The notes under the pieces were generated by a model, which saw only the letters and a list, made by a program, of their open reading frames with translations, was not told where the DNA came from and ran no database searches. DNA of 53,321 bases, taken from the NCBI GenBank assembly GCA_943370145.1, contig CALRPY020000030.1:1-53321 (forward strand), read 5' to 3'. Each line of letters starts with the position of its first letter. Position 1 is the first letter of the stretch. Positions 35,682 to 43,222 of this stretch are shown here, in pieces. A program made the position numbers and the translations under genes. Origin of the DNA: Ga0077536 sp943370145. GTDB taxonomy: Bacteria > Pseudomonadota > Gammaproteobacteria > Ga0077536.

Positions 35682-37448
35682 ATGACGCCCGACGCCATCC
35701 TGACCCTGGGGACCGTGCTCGCAGTGCTCCTTGCGCTGAGCCTCACCAGCATCGGCGCCGATCTCGTGATGGTCGCGGCGCTGACCTTCCTGCTGACCTG
35801 CGGTGTGCTGGACACGAAGACGGCGCTGGCGGGCTTCGCCAACGAAGGTCTCGTCACGGTCGGCGTGCTGTTCATCGTCGCCACGGGCTTGCGCGAGACG
35901 GGCGGCATGGCCTTCGTCGCGCAGCGGCTGCTGGGCCGCCCGACCCGCCTCGCTGCGGCCCAGGCGCGCATGATGATTCCGGCCGCGTTCATGAGTTCCT
36001 TCATGAACAACACCCCTCTGGTCGCGATGCTGGTGCCCGTCGTCCTGGACTGGGCGAAGAAGCTGCGCATGTCGCCCTCGAAATTCATGATGCCGCTCAG
36101 CTTCGCGACCATCCTGGGAGGCCTGTGCACGGAGATTGGCACCAGCACGAATGTCGTGGTCTACGGCCTGCTGCGCGACGCGACCGGCGAGGCCCCCGGC
36201 ATGTTCGCAGTCGCACCGGTCGGCATCGCCTGCGCCGCCGTGGGCATCGCCTACATGCTGCTGTTCAGCGGGTTGCTGCTGAAGGACCGCAAGCCCGCGA
36301 TCAGCATCGACCGGGACCCCCGCGAGTACACCGTGGAAATGATGGTCGAGCGCGGCGGCGCGCTCGCGGGCCGCACGATCGAGGAGGCCGGGCTGCGACA
36401 TCTGCCGGGCGCCTACCTGATGGCGATAGAACGCGAGGGCGATGCGATCGTCGCGGTCGGCCCGGAACAGCGGCTGAAAGGCGACGATCGCCTGGTCTTC
36501 GTCGGCATCGTCGACTCGATTGTCGAACTGCAGCGCATCCGCGGCCTGCGGCCAGCGACCGACCAGGTGTTCAAGCTGAACGCGCACCGTGACACACGAT
36601 GCCTCGTCGAAGCGGTGGTCTCGGGCAGCTGCCCGCTGCTTGGCCGCACGATACGCGACGGGCGCTTCCGCAACATCTACAACGCCGTCGTCATCGCCGT
36701 GGCGCGCAACGGAACGCGCATCAACCGCAAGATTGGCGACATCGAGCTGGAAACGGGCGACACGCTGCTGCTCGAGACACACAACGCGTTCGTCGAGGCG
36801 CAGCGGAATTCGCGCGATTTCTACCTGGTGACCGCGCTCGACAATTCCTCCCCCATCCGGCACGAACGCGCCGGGATTGCGGTGGCGATACTCTGCGGCA
36901 TGGTGCTGCTGGCCGCGACCGGCGTGACCAGCATGCTGAACGCGGCACTGCTTGCGGCCTGTGCGATGCTCGCCACGCGCTGTGTCACCGGGCCGATGGC
37001 CCGGCGCAGCGTGGACTGGCAGGTGCTGACCGTGATCGGCGCGGCGCTCGGAATCGGCAAGGCACTGGAAACGAGCGGCGGGGCCGAGCTGATCGTCACG
37101 CAGTTTCTCGGCTTCGCCGGCGACGATCCCTGGCTCGCACTCGTGATCGTCTACGGGCTGACGATGGTCTTCACCGAGCTGATGTCGAACAATGCAGCCG
37201 CGGCGATGATGTTCCCGCTCGCGCTCGCGACCGCGGCGGCCCTGGGGGTATCGCACATGCCCTTCGTGTTCGCGATCATGATTGCGGCGTCCTGCGGTTT
37301 CGCGACGCCCATCGGCTACCAGACGAACCTGATGGTGTTCAGTCCGGGCGGATACCGGTTCAGTGATTTCGTGGTCTTTGGCGGCCTGCTGAATCTCGTG
37401 ATCTGGGCGGTCGCGGTCACCGTCATCCCGCTGTTCTACTCGTTCTGA
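35682..37448 (+). CDS. SLC13/DASS-type carrier with two RCK_C (TrkA-C) domains
   Basis: The 588-residue protein has two membrane halves around a cytosolic insert. The N-terminal half (about 1-205) holds the substrate hairpin motif SFMNNTPLVAMLVPVV and GLCTEIGTSTNVVVYG. The insert (about 212-390) contains two RCK_C-like domains (VERGGALAGRTIEEAGLRHL; SGSCPLLGRTIRDGRFRNIY). The C-terminal half (about 395-588) carries the second hairpin with ELMSNNAAAAMMFPLA and GFATPIGYQTNLMVFSPGGY. Such proteins are sodium-coupled anion carriers, often for sulfate or dicarboxylates; substrate cannot be read. Its last 13 bases overlap the end of the convergent gene. It diverges from the two-part protein. Confidence 0.88.
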   Translation: MTPDAILTLGTVLAVLLALSLTSIGADLVMVAALTFLLTCGVLDTKTALAGFANEGLVTVGVLFIVATGLRETGGMAFVAQRLLGRPTRLAAAQARMMIPAAFMSSFMNNTPLVAMLVPVVLDWAKKLRMSPSKFMMPLSFATILGGLCTEIGTSTNVVVYGLLRDATGEAPGMFAVAPVGIACAAVGIAYMLLFSGLLLKDRKPAISIDRDPREYTVEMMVERGGALAGRTIEEAGLRHLPGAYLMAIEREGDAIVAVGPEQRLKGDDRLVFVGIVDSIVELQRIRGLRPATDQVFKLNAHRDTRCLVEAVVSGSCPLLGRTIRDGRFRNIYNAVVIAVARNGTRINRKIGDIELETGDTLLLETHNAFVEAQRNSRDFYLVTALDNSSPIRHERAGIAVAILCGMVLLAATGVTSMLNAALLAACAMLATRCVTGPMARRSVDWQVLTVIGAALGIGKALETSGGAELIVTQFLGFAGDDPWLALVIVYGLTMVFTELMSNNAAAAMMFPLALATAAALGVSHMPFVFAIMIAASCGFATPIGYQTNLMVFSPGGYRFSDFVVFGGLLNLVIWAVAVTVIPLFYSF

Positions 37449-38107
37449 GCGGCGCGCTCGCGCGCGGCCGCGCGGAAGGCGAGCGGCCGCGAGATGTCGA
37501 AGTAGAGCGTGAAGGTCTCGTTGGTGTTCATCTTCTTCACTTCGTACACCTGGCAGGCACGCTGCTCACTGCAGTCCATTCCATATTCACCCTGCACCAT
37601 GAAGCCGTTCATCACCAGGTAGAAATGCTGCTCGTCGATTGACAGCACCGGACAGGGCCTGTTCTCCGACAGGCCTTCGTCAGGCCCGCAGATCGACGCA
37701 AACAGGCCATCGACGACCGCATCGTGGAAAGCGGCCTTCTCCGCGTTGCCGACCTCGCGATACGCGCGCGCCGCGCCGAGGTGCGCGAACGGATTGAGGA
37801 AGTCGGCGGCGAGCCACTTTTCCAGCAGCGCCACCGCCGAGTCGAAGTGTCGCGCTTCCAGCGCATCCTGCACGGCCTTGCGACGCACCAGCGCGTCGGG
37901 CGAATTCGGCCGGTAGTCGGGCGCGGCGGCATGCGCATCACGCAGCGCCCGAAAGTCGACGCTCGCGTCGCCCCCGACGAGGCGGGCCTTCAGCGCCGCG
38001 TAGTCGACAGGCGCCGCATCCGTGGCCAGCACGGCGCCTGACACGAGCGCGCACGCGAGGGCGGCCAGCAGCCGGGCCCCCGTCGCACCGCGGCGGGCAG
38101 GCTTCAT
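37436..38107 (-). CDS. Exported DUF4919-like protein
   Basis: The 223-residue protein has a long basic signal peptide (RLLAALACALVSGAVLATDA). The mature part begins VDYAALKARLVGGDASVDFR and contains the LRDAHAAAPDYRPNSPDA segment and a helical, TPR-like ALLEKWLAADFLNPFAHLGA region, which I associate with DUF4919. Several Cys (ICGPDEGL, PCPVLS, MDCSEQRACQVYEV) may form disulphides in the periplasm. The start overlaps the SIMPL gene stop as ATGA, so the two are coupled. The stop is TAG and lies within the end of the carrier gene on the opposite strand. The family name is recollection; function unknown. Confidence 0.68.
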   Translation of the reverse strand: MKPARRGATGARLLAALACALVSGAVLATDAAPVDYAALKARLVGGDASVDFRALRDAHAAAPDYRPNSPDALVRRKAVQDALEARHFDSAVALLEKWLAADFLNPFAHLGAARAYREVGNAEKAAFHDAVVDGLFASICGPDEGLSENRPCPVLSIDEQHFYLVMNGFMVQGEYGMDCSEQRACQVYEVKKMNTNETFTLYFDISRPLAFRAAARERAAQNE

Positions 38108-38811
38108 GGCGCGGCGTCGAGCTGGATGGTGCCCGACACCGTGACGCTCAGGGTCTGTTCACCCGCCTCGATCTGCGCGGGCGCGGCCTTCACGGCAGCC
38201 TCTGCCATCATCACCGCGCGGTAGGTAACCGGCATGCCCGGCTGTCCGCTGTCGGCGACATGCAGGCGGACCAGCCGGTAACCGGGGCGGCCGAGGGCCT
38301 GCGCAATCTGGCGTGCGCGAGCGTCAAACTGGGCGAGCGCACCCGTGGTCAACGCATCCTCGGCGGTCCGGCGCGCCTCGCGCGATACGGCATGGGTGAT
38401 CGACTCCACCGCGAGCCGGGCCTGCAGGGAAGCGATCAGCTCGCCCACGGCCTTGGCGTCACGTCCCTCGATGCGCAGCGCCTGGCGCGCGCGCCAGCCG
38501 GTGACCGAGGTCGAGTCGTTCGCGTAGATCGGCCAGGTGCTGTACTGCAGGGTCTGGACCTTGATGCCGGGCGCCGGCTTGGCGATGCCCAGCGCCCAGG
38601 TCATCGCGTCATTGACGCGCCCTGCGACCTCGGCCTGGCGCTGCCCCTCGTGCTCGGTGTAGAGCACCGCGACGAGCAGGTCGTTGGCGACATCCTGCTC
38701 GGCGCTGGCGCTCAGCTCGACCTGGTCGTAGACGGGCTTCCCGCCCTCGTCCGCAAGGGCCGCTGGACCGGCGACGAACATGGCGAGCAACATGAAGCAT
38801 TGGATTCGCAT
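38104..38811 (-). CDS. SIMPL (DUF541) domain periplasmic protein
   Basis: The 235-residue protein starts with a signal peptide (MRIQCFMLLAMFVAGPAALA). The mature part has the DUF541/SIMPL layout: VELSASAEQDVANDLL, VNDAMTWALGIAKPAPGIKV, LQYSTWPIYANDS, the central RARQALRIEGRDAKAVGELI and the closing QTLSVTVSGTIQLD. SIMPL proteins are found in the periplasm or outer membrane; roles are poorly defined. It lies 12 bases after the decarboxylase gene and overlaps the DUF4919-like gene by four bases. Confidence 0.85.
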   Translation of the reverse strand: MRIQCFMLLAMFVAGPAALADEGGKPVYDQVELSASAEQDVANDLLVAVLYTEHEGQRQAEVAGRVNDAMTWALGIAKPAPGIKVQTLQYSTWPIYANDSTSVTGWRARQALRIEGRDAKAVGELIASLQARLAVESITHAVSREARRTAEDALTTGALAQFDARARQIAQALGRPGYRLVRLHVADSGQPGMPVTYRAVMMAEAAVKAAPAQIEAGEQTLSVTVSGTIQLDAAP

Positions 38812-38823
38812 CTGATCAACTCC

Positions 38824-40263
38824 TCAGTCAAGTGCGTCGGCCGCGGCGCTGATCGCCTGCCAGGCGGCGCGGACATGTGATTCCTGCGTGGCGCCCTGCC
38901 CGATGCAGAAGCGCAGTACATGGCGGCCGTTCAATTCCGTGTGCGAGATGAACAGGCGGCCGCCGTCGTTGAGCGTGCGCTGCAACCGGCGATTCTGCTC
39001 GTCATCGCCACGATAGCGGAAACAGACCAGGTTCAGGCTGACCGGCGCCGCGAGTTCGAAACGCGGGTCGGCGGCCACCAGGCCCGCGAAGTCCGCGGCG
39101 AGCGCAAGGTGACGGCGCAACATCGCGCGCAGGCCGGACAGGCCGAAACGGCGCAGCACGAACCAGAGCTTGAGGGCACGGAACCTGCGGCCCAGCGGAA
39201 TCTGCCAGTCGCGGTAATCGATCACGGCGCCCGCCGCCGATGCATCGTTGCCCAGATAGGCGGGGTTCACCGCGAGCGCGGCGACGAGGTCCGCCCGCTG
39301 CGCGACGTAGAAGCAGCTGCAGTCGAAGTTCGTCAGCAGCCACTTGTGCGGGTTGAAACAGTAACTGTCGGCATGTTCCAGGCCCGCGAAGAGCGCGCGG
39401 CACTCGGGCAGCAGGGCCGCACTGCCGGCCATCGCGGCATCGACGTGCAGCCACACCCCGGCGTCCCGGCAGAGCCGCCCGATTGCCGGCAAGGGATCAC
39501 AGGCCAGCGAGGACGTGGTGCCGACGGTCGCGCAGACGAAAGCGGGCGTCAGGCCGCGGGCGCGGTCCGCGGCGATCTGGCGCGCCAGGTCGGCAGGGTC
39601 CAGCGCATGGCGCGCGTCGACCGCGACCTTGCGCAGGGCGCGGCGGCCGAGGCCCGCGATCATCATCGCCTTGTCGAGCGACGAGTGCGCCTGCGTCGAC
39701 CCGTAGGCGACGAGCCCGCCGCGATAGCCCTCCTCGTTGCCGGCGCCGCCGGTCGCGCGTTCGCGCGCCGCAAGCAATGCGCACAGCAACGCGCTGGATG
39801 CCGAGTCCTGCAGGACGCCGCCGCCCGCGCCGGATGACAGGAAGCTCGTCGGCAGCGCACAGGCCGCCGCCAGCCAGTCGAGCATCAGGGTCTCGAGTTC
39901 CGTGCAGGCGGGGCTCGTCTGCCACAGCATGCCCTGCACGCCCAGCGCGGCCGACAGCAGTTCAGCCTCGATCGAAGGAGCGGAGCTGTTGGCGGGGAAG
40001 TAGGCGAAGAAATTGGGCGACTGCCAGTGCGTGAGGCCGGGCACGATCACGCGGTCGAGATCGCCGAGCACGGCATCGAAGTCCTCGCCCTCCTCCGGCG
40101 CCGCGACGGGCAACGCGGCGCGGACGGCGCCCGGGGCGGCGCGCGAGCGCACCGGCAGATCGGGCAGGCGCGCGTAATAGTCGGCAATCCATGCGCCGAG
40201 GCGGGCGAGTTCCTGCTGGAACTCGCCGGCATCGAACGGAACGGGCTGCCCGGGCTCGTTCAT
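38824..40263 (-). CDS. PLP-dependent aromatic-L-amino-acid decarboxylase family protein
   Basis: The 479-residue protein belongs to the group II decarboxylases (aromatic amino acid decarboxylase type). It shows FFAYFPANSSAPSIEAELLS, WQTSPACTELETLMLDWLA, SGAGGGVLQDSASSALLCAL, HSSLDKAMMIAGLG, GVWLHVDAAMAGSAALLPEC and the PLP lysine in CFNPHKWLLTNFDCSCFYVA. The close match to animal AADC-type motifs suggests an aromatic substrate (tyrosine, phenylalanine, tryptophan or Dopa), but it could be a phenylacetaldehyde-synthase-like or other variant. The ATG at 40261-40263 fits the family N-terminus. Two exported proteins (SIMPL, DUF4919-like) follow closely, forming a probable operon; a peroxiredoxin gene lies 68 bases upstream on the same strand. 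Confidence 0.9.
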   Translation of the reverse strand: MNEPGQPVPFDAGEFQQELARLGAWIADYYARLPDLPVRSRAAPGAVRAALPVAAPEEGEDFDAVLGDLDRVIVPGLTHWQSPNFFAYFPANSSAPSIEAELLSAALGVQGMLWQTSPACTELETLMLDWLAAACALPTSFLSSGAGGGVLQDSASSALLCALLAARERATGGAGNEEGYRGGLVAYGSTQAHSSLDKAMMIAGLGRRALRKVAVDARHALDPADLARQIAADRARGLTPAFVCATVGTTSSLACDPLPAIGRLCRDAGVWLHVDAAMAGSAALLPECRALFAGLEHADSYCFNPHKWLLTNFDCSCFYVAQRADLVAALAVNPAYLGNDASAAGAVIDYRDWQIPLGRRFRALKLWFVLRRFGLSGLRAMLRRHLALAADFAGLVAADPRFELAAPVSLNLVCFRYRGDDEQNRRLQRTLNDGGRLFISHTELNGRHVLRFCIGQGATQESHVRAAWQAISAAADALD

Positions 40264-40331
40264 GGCTTCACGTGGAGAGCACCCGCCCCTCGGCTGGCGC
40301 CCCGGCGGAAGGCCGGCGTGGTGGTGCGGAA

Positions 40332-40814
40332 TCAGAGATTCGCGAGCACGTTCTCCGCCGAGCTTACCTTGAACTCCATCGGGGCCTCGACAAACAGGTT
40401 CTTGACCACGCCGTTGTCGACGATGATTGCGAACCGCTGGCCGCGCGTGCCCATGCCAAAGCCGCTGGCATCGAGTTCGAGGCCCAGCGCCTTGGTGTAG
40501 GTCGCGTTGCCGTCGGCGAGCATCGTCACCTTGCCCTCGGCGCCGGCATGCTTGCCCCATGCGCCCATGACGAACGCGTCGTTGACCGCGAGGCAGGCGA
40601 TGGTGTCGACACCCTTGGCCTTGATCGCATCCGCATGCTCGAGGAAACCGGGCAGGTGCTTCGCGGAGCAGGTCGGCGTGAAGGCGCCAGGCACCGAGAA
40701 CAGCACGACCTTCTTGCCGTTGAACAGTTCGTCGCTGGAAATCGAACCCGGCCCCTTGTCGGTCATCACGCCGAACGAACCGCTGGGCATCTTGTCGCCT
40801 GTTTTGATGGTCAT
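40332..40814 (-). CDS. Peroxiredoxin, Prx5 (type II) class
   Basis: This 160-residue thiol peroxidase has the peroxidatic cysteine Cys49 in the Prx5 motif PGAFTPTCS and a second cysteine Cys74 in TIACLAVND, 25 residues later. That spacing is typical of type II peroxiredoxins from plants and bacteria. VMGAWGKHAG and RGQRFAIIVDNGVVKNLFVE also match. The ATG at 40812-40814 has a perfect AAGGAGG five bases upstream, so expression is expected to be strong. The reductant (glutaredoxin, thioredoxin or glutathione) is not fused here. Cytoplasmic. Confidence 0.93.
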   Translation of the reverse strand: MTIKTGDKMPSGSFGVMTDKGPGSISSDELFNGKKVVLFSVPGAFTPTCSAKHLPGFLEHADAIKAKGVDTIACLAVNDAFVMGAWGKHAGAEGKVTMLADGNATYTKALGLELDASGFGMGTRGQRFAIIVDNGVVKNLFVEAPMEFKVSSAENVLANL

Positions 40815-40974
40815 GTGGGCCTCCTTCGTTGATTGGTGAAATTCGAGCCAGCATTCTGCCACCGTGGGCCACGCCCGCACTAGCGAGCCGTGCGGGCGCG
40901 CAACCCTGCGACCAGCGCGGATTTCAGGCCGCGACGACGCCTTGCGGCGGGCCGACTGCGGTAAGATCCCGGGC

Positions 40975-41805
40975 ATGAGCCGTTCCATCGCCCGCTTCGT
41001 CACCTCCCTCGTCAAGTCCACCGTGGCGCCGCTCAGCGCCCGTCAGCGCAAGCGGGTGATAGCGCGCGTGATCGACGCGCTGATGTCCGACGACCTCGCC
41101 GAAATCGACACCCGTCTCGGCAAGCTGCGCTTCCGGCAGTTGCGCAGCGCATTCACCGCGAGCGCGGTCGAACGTTTCCATACCGACGAGCCGGAAACGC
41201 TGGCGTGGATCGATGGTTTCGAGTCCGGCGCGGTATTCTGGGACATCGGCGCGAGCATCGGCGTGTATTCGCTGTACGCCGCATTGAAGCCCGGTGTGGA
41301 GGTGCTCGCATTCGAACCGAGCGGTTTCAATTTCGGCGTGCTGGTGGAGCATGTCGCGCTCAACGGCATGGGCGACCGGATCCAGCCCTTCTGCGTCGCC
41401 ATCGGCCGCCAGCGCCAGGCGCTGGGGGCGCTGCACATGAGCCAGGCCAGCCCCGGTCACGGTGGCAACGCGCTCGACCGGCCAGAGAACCAGTACACGT
41501 CCTTCGACGCGGTATTTCGGCAGCGCGTCCTGGCCTTCTCGATAGACGGCTTCCGCGAGGCTTACGGCCTGCCGGCACCGACGCATATCAAGATCGACGT
41601 CGACGGCATCGAGGATGACATCATTGCCGGCGCAAGCGGCACGCTGCCCGCGGTGCAGTCGGTGTTGATCGAAGTCCAGGGCCGCATCGAGGGCGAACGC
41701 GCGCGTACGATGGAAACGACGCTCGCCGCAGCGGGGCTCGTCGAGGACAGCGCGGCGCGAGCCCTTGGCAGCGGCCGCAACCGCCTGTATCGGCGGCAGG
41801 CCTGA
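40975..41805 (+). CDS. FkbM family SAM-dependent methyltransferase
   Basis: The 276-residue protein has the FkbM fold: SAM motif I in VFWDIGASIGVYSLYAAL, the acidic end of strand 2 in VEVLAFEPSGFNFGVL, HVALNGMGDRIQPFCVAIG, and the family motif HIKIDVDGIEDDIIAGA. The N-terminal 70 residues are basic and helical. FkbM enzymes methylate hydroxyls of polyketides, glycans or glycolipids; the substrate is unknown and no surface glycan genes lie nearby. The ATG at 40975 is the start matching the domain; the frame is open to 40864 but without similarity. It is divergent from the peroxiredoxin gene. Confidence 0.88.
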   Translation: MSRSIARFVTSLVKSTVAPLSARQRKRVIARVIDALMSDDLAEIDTRLGKLRFRQLRSAFTASAVERFHTDEPETLAWIDGFESGAVFWDIGASIGVYSLYAALKPGVEVLAFEPSGFNFGVLVEHVALNGMGDRIQPFCVAIGRQRQALGALHMSQASPGHGGNALDRPENQYTSFDAVFRQRVLAFSIDGFREAYGLPAPTHIKIDVDGIEDDIIAGASGTLPAVQSVLIEVQGRIEGERARTMETTLAAAGLVEDSAARALGSGRNRLYRRQA

Positions 41806-41828
41806 CGCGTCGCGAAAGCAGGCAGAGG

Positions 41829-41857
41829 GCGGCGGCGAACGAGGGATTCGCCGCCGC
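41829..41857. terminator. 11-bp perfect inverted repeat between convergent genes
   Basis: Bases 41829-41839 and 41847-41857 are exact inverted repeats (11 bp) with a seven-base loop. They lie between the FkbM stop (41805) and the lipoprotein stop (41872), so one hairpin could serve both convergent transcripts. No T-run follows on either strand, so termination is inferred from position and stem strength only. Confidence 0.5.
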
Positions 41858-41871
41858 GAGTTCACTGGCGC

Positions 41872-42141
41872 CTAGTTGCCCCCGCCGAACTGCTTGTACC
41901 AGCTGTTGTCGAGTTTCGAGGCGTCGATCGGGTCATACTTGACCTCTTCGTCGGCCGCCGGCGCTTCAAGCGCGGGCGCAGTCGTGGCGGGCGCCGCCGG
42001 CGCGGCAGCGGTGGTTTCCGCCGGAGCGGCCGCTGCAGGTGCCGCGGCTTCACTGCCCGCCGGCGCAGCCGTTTGTCCGCCCTGATCTCCGCAGGCGCCA
42101 AGCATCAACGCGAGCGCCAGCACAACCAGCTTGTTCGTCAT
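41872..42141 (-). CDS. Small Ala/Pro-rich lipoprotein
   Basis: The 89-residue product begins MTNKLVVLALALMLGACGDQ, a short signal peptide with the lipobox LGAC (lipidated Cys17). The next 50 residues are almost only Ala, Pro, Thr and Glu, a flexible tether. The conserved-looking end is EVKYDPIDASKLDNSWYKQF followed by GGGN. A perfect AGGAGG lies six bases before the ATG. Function unknown; the short structured C-terminus is the part to search. Confidence 0.75.
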   Translation of the reverse strand: MTNKLVVLALALMLGACGDQGGQTAAPAGSEAAAPAAAAPAETTAAAPAAPATTAPALEAPAADEEVKYDPIDASKLDNSWYKQFGGGN

Positions 42142-42225
42142 GATGAGCCTCCTCCCCTGTCAGTGCATGAGGCCTGCACTATAACGCCCCGCCGCCGCCA
42201 GGCGCGAGCGGCCGGCACGCCGCGC

Positions 42226-43197
42226 TCAGGCCACGCGATCGCGCGGTGCCAGCCCGGCGAAGAAAGCCTGCAGATTCTCGACCACGCGCATGCCCATCGC
42301 GACGCGTGTCTCCCGCGTGGCGCTGCCGAGATGCGGCAGCAGCACCACGTTGTCGAGCGCCTTGAGCGCGGCGGGCACCTCGGGCTCACCCTCAAAGACG
42401 TCGAGCCCGGCGCCGGCGATACGCGCGTCGGCAAGCGCACTGGCGAGCGCCCGCTGGTCGACGACGTCGCCCCGCGCGGTGTTGATCAGGAAGGCCGTCG
42501 GTTGCATCAGGGCGAGCCGCCGGGCATCGATGAGATGCCTGGTCGCGGTGCCGCCCGGGCAATGCAGGGACACGAAATCGGCGCTGGCCAGCAGTTCTTC
42601 GAGACTTGCGCAGGGTGTCGCACCGAGAGCGGCACAGACGTCGCCAGCCGGCGGATGCGGGGTGCTGAAGATCACGCGCATACCGAAGCCGTGATGTGCC
42701 CTGCGGGCCAGCGCGCGCGCGATGCGACCGAAGCCGACGAGCCCGAGCGTCTTGCCCGTGACCCGGGTGCCGAGCAACTGCGTCGGGCACCAGCCGGACC
42801 AGCGTTCCGCGCGAATCAGCCGTTCACCCTCGCCGGCACGGCGCGCGACCATGAGCAGCAGGGTCATCGCGAGATCGGCGGTGCAGTCGGTCAGCACGCC
42901 GGGCGTGTTGGTGACGATGAGGCCGCGTCGCCGCGCAGCGTCGAGGTCGATATGGTTGAAACCGACACCGAAGTTGGCGAGCAGGCGCGCGCGCACGCCG
43001 TCGATGTCGAGGACCGACGCGTCGAGGCGGTCCGTGACGGTCGGGCACACGGCATCGGCGGTGCGCAGCGCCTCGCGCAACTCATCGCGATCGCATGGCC
43101 GGTCGGCGAGGTCGACGCGGAGGTCGAACAGCCCGCGCAAGGCGTCTTCCACGGGCGCTGGCCAGCGGCGGGTCAGCATCACGACGGGCTTGTTCAT
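42226..43197 (-). CDS. D-2-hydroxyacid dehydrogenase (glyoxylate/hydroxypyruvate reductase-like)
   Basis: The 323-residue NAD(P)-dependent dehydrogenase has the Rossmann motif LGLVGFGRIARALARRA and the catalytic Arg in INTARGDVVDQRAL. The catalytic Glu is in LDVFEGEPEVP and the catalytic His in LLPHLGSATRETRVAM. Length and motif spacing fit GhrB-like glyoxylate/hydroxypyruvate reductases (324 residues in E. coli). Other substrates such as 2-ketogluconate cannot be excluded. It starts 25 bases after metZ on the same strand and may be co-transcribed with it. Confidence 0.87.
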   Translation of the reverse strand: MNKPVVMLTRRWPAPVEDALRGLFDLRVDLADRPCDRDELREALRTADAVCPTVTDRLDASVLDIDGVRARLLANFGVGFNHIDLDAARRRGLIVTNTPGVLTDCTADLAMTLLLMVARRAGEGERLIRAERWSGWCPTQLLGTRVTGKTLGLVGFGRIARALARRAHHGFGMRVIFSTPHPPAGDVCAALGATPCASLEELLASADFVSLHCPGGTATRHLIDARRLALMQPTAFLINTARGDVVDQRALASALADARIAGAGLDVFEGEPEVPAALKALDNVVLLPHLGSATRETRVAMGMRVVENLQAFFAGLAPRDRVA

Positions 43198-43222
43198 TGC
43201 GTCGGGGCCGGCGGCGCGCGGC

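Noticed and set aside
34521..37256. 911-codon minus-strand open frame across the two-part protein and the SLC13-type carrier
   Set aside because: It runs antisense or out of frame through two recognisable genes, and its translation is low-complexity His/Arg/Gln sequence with no domain.
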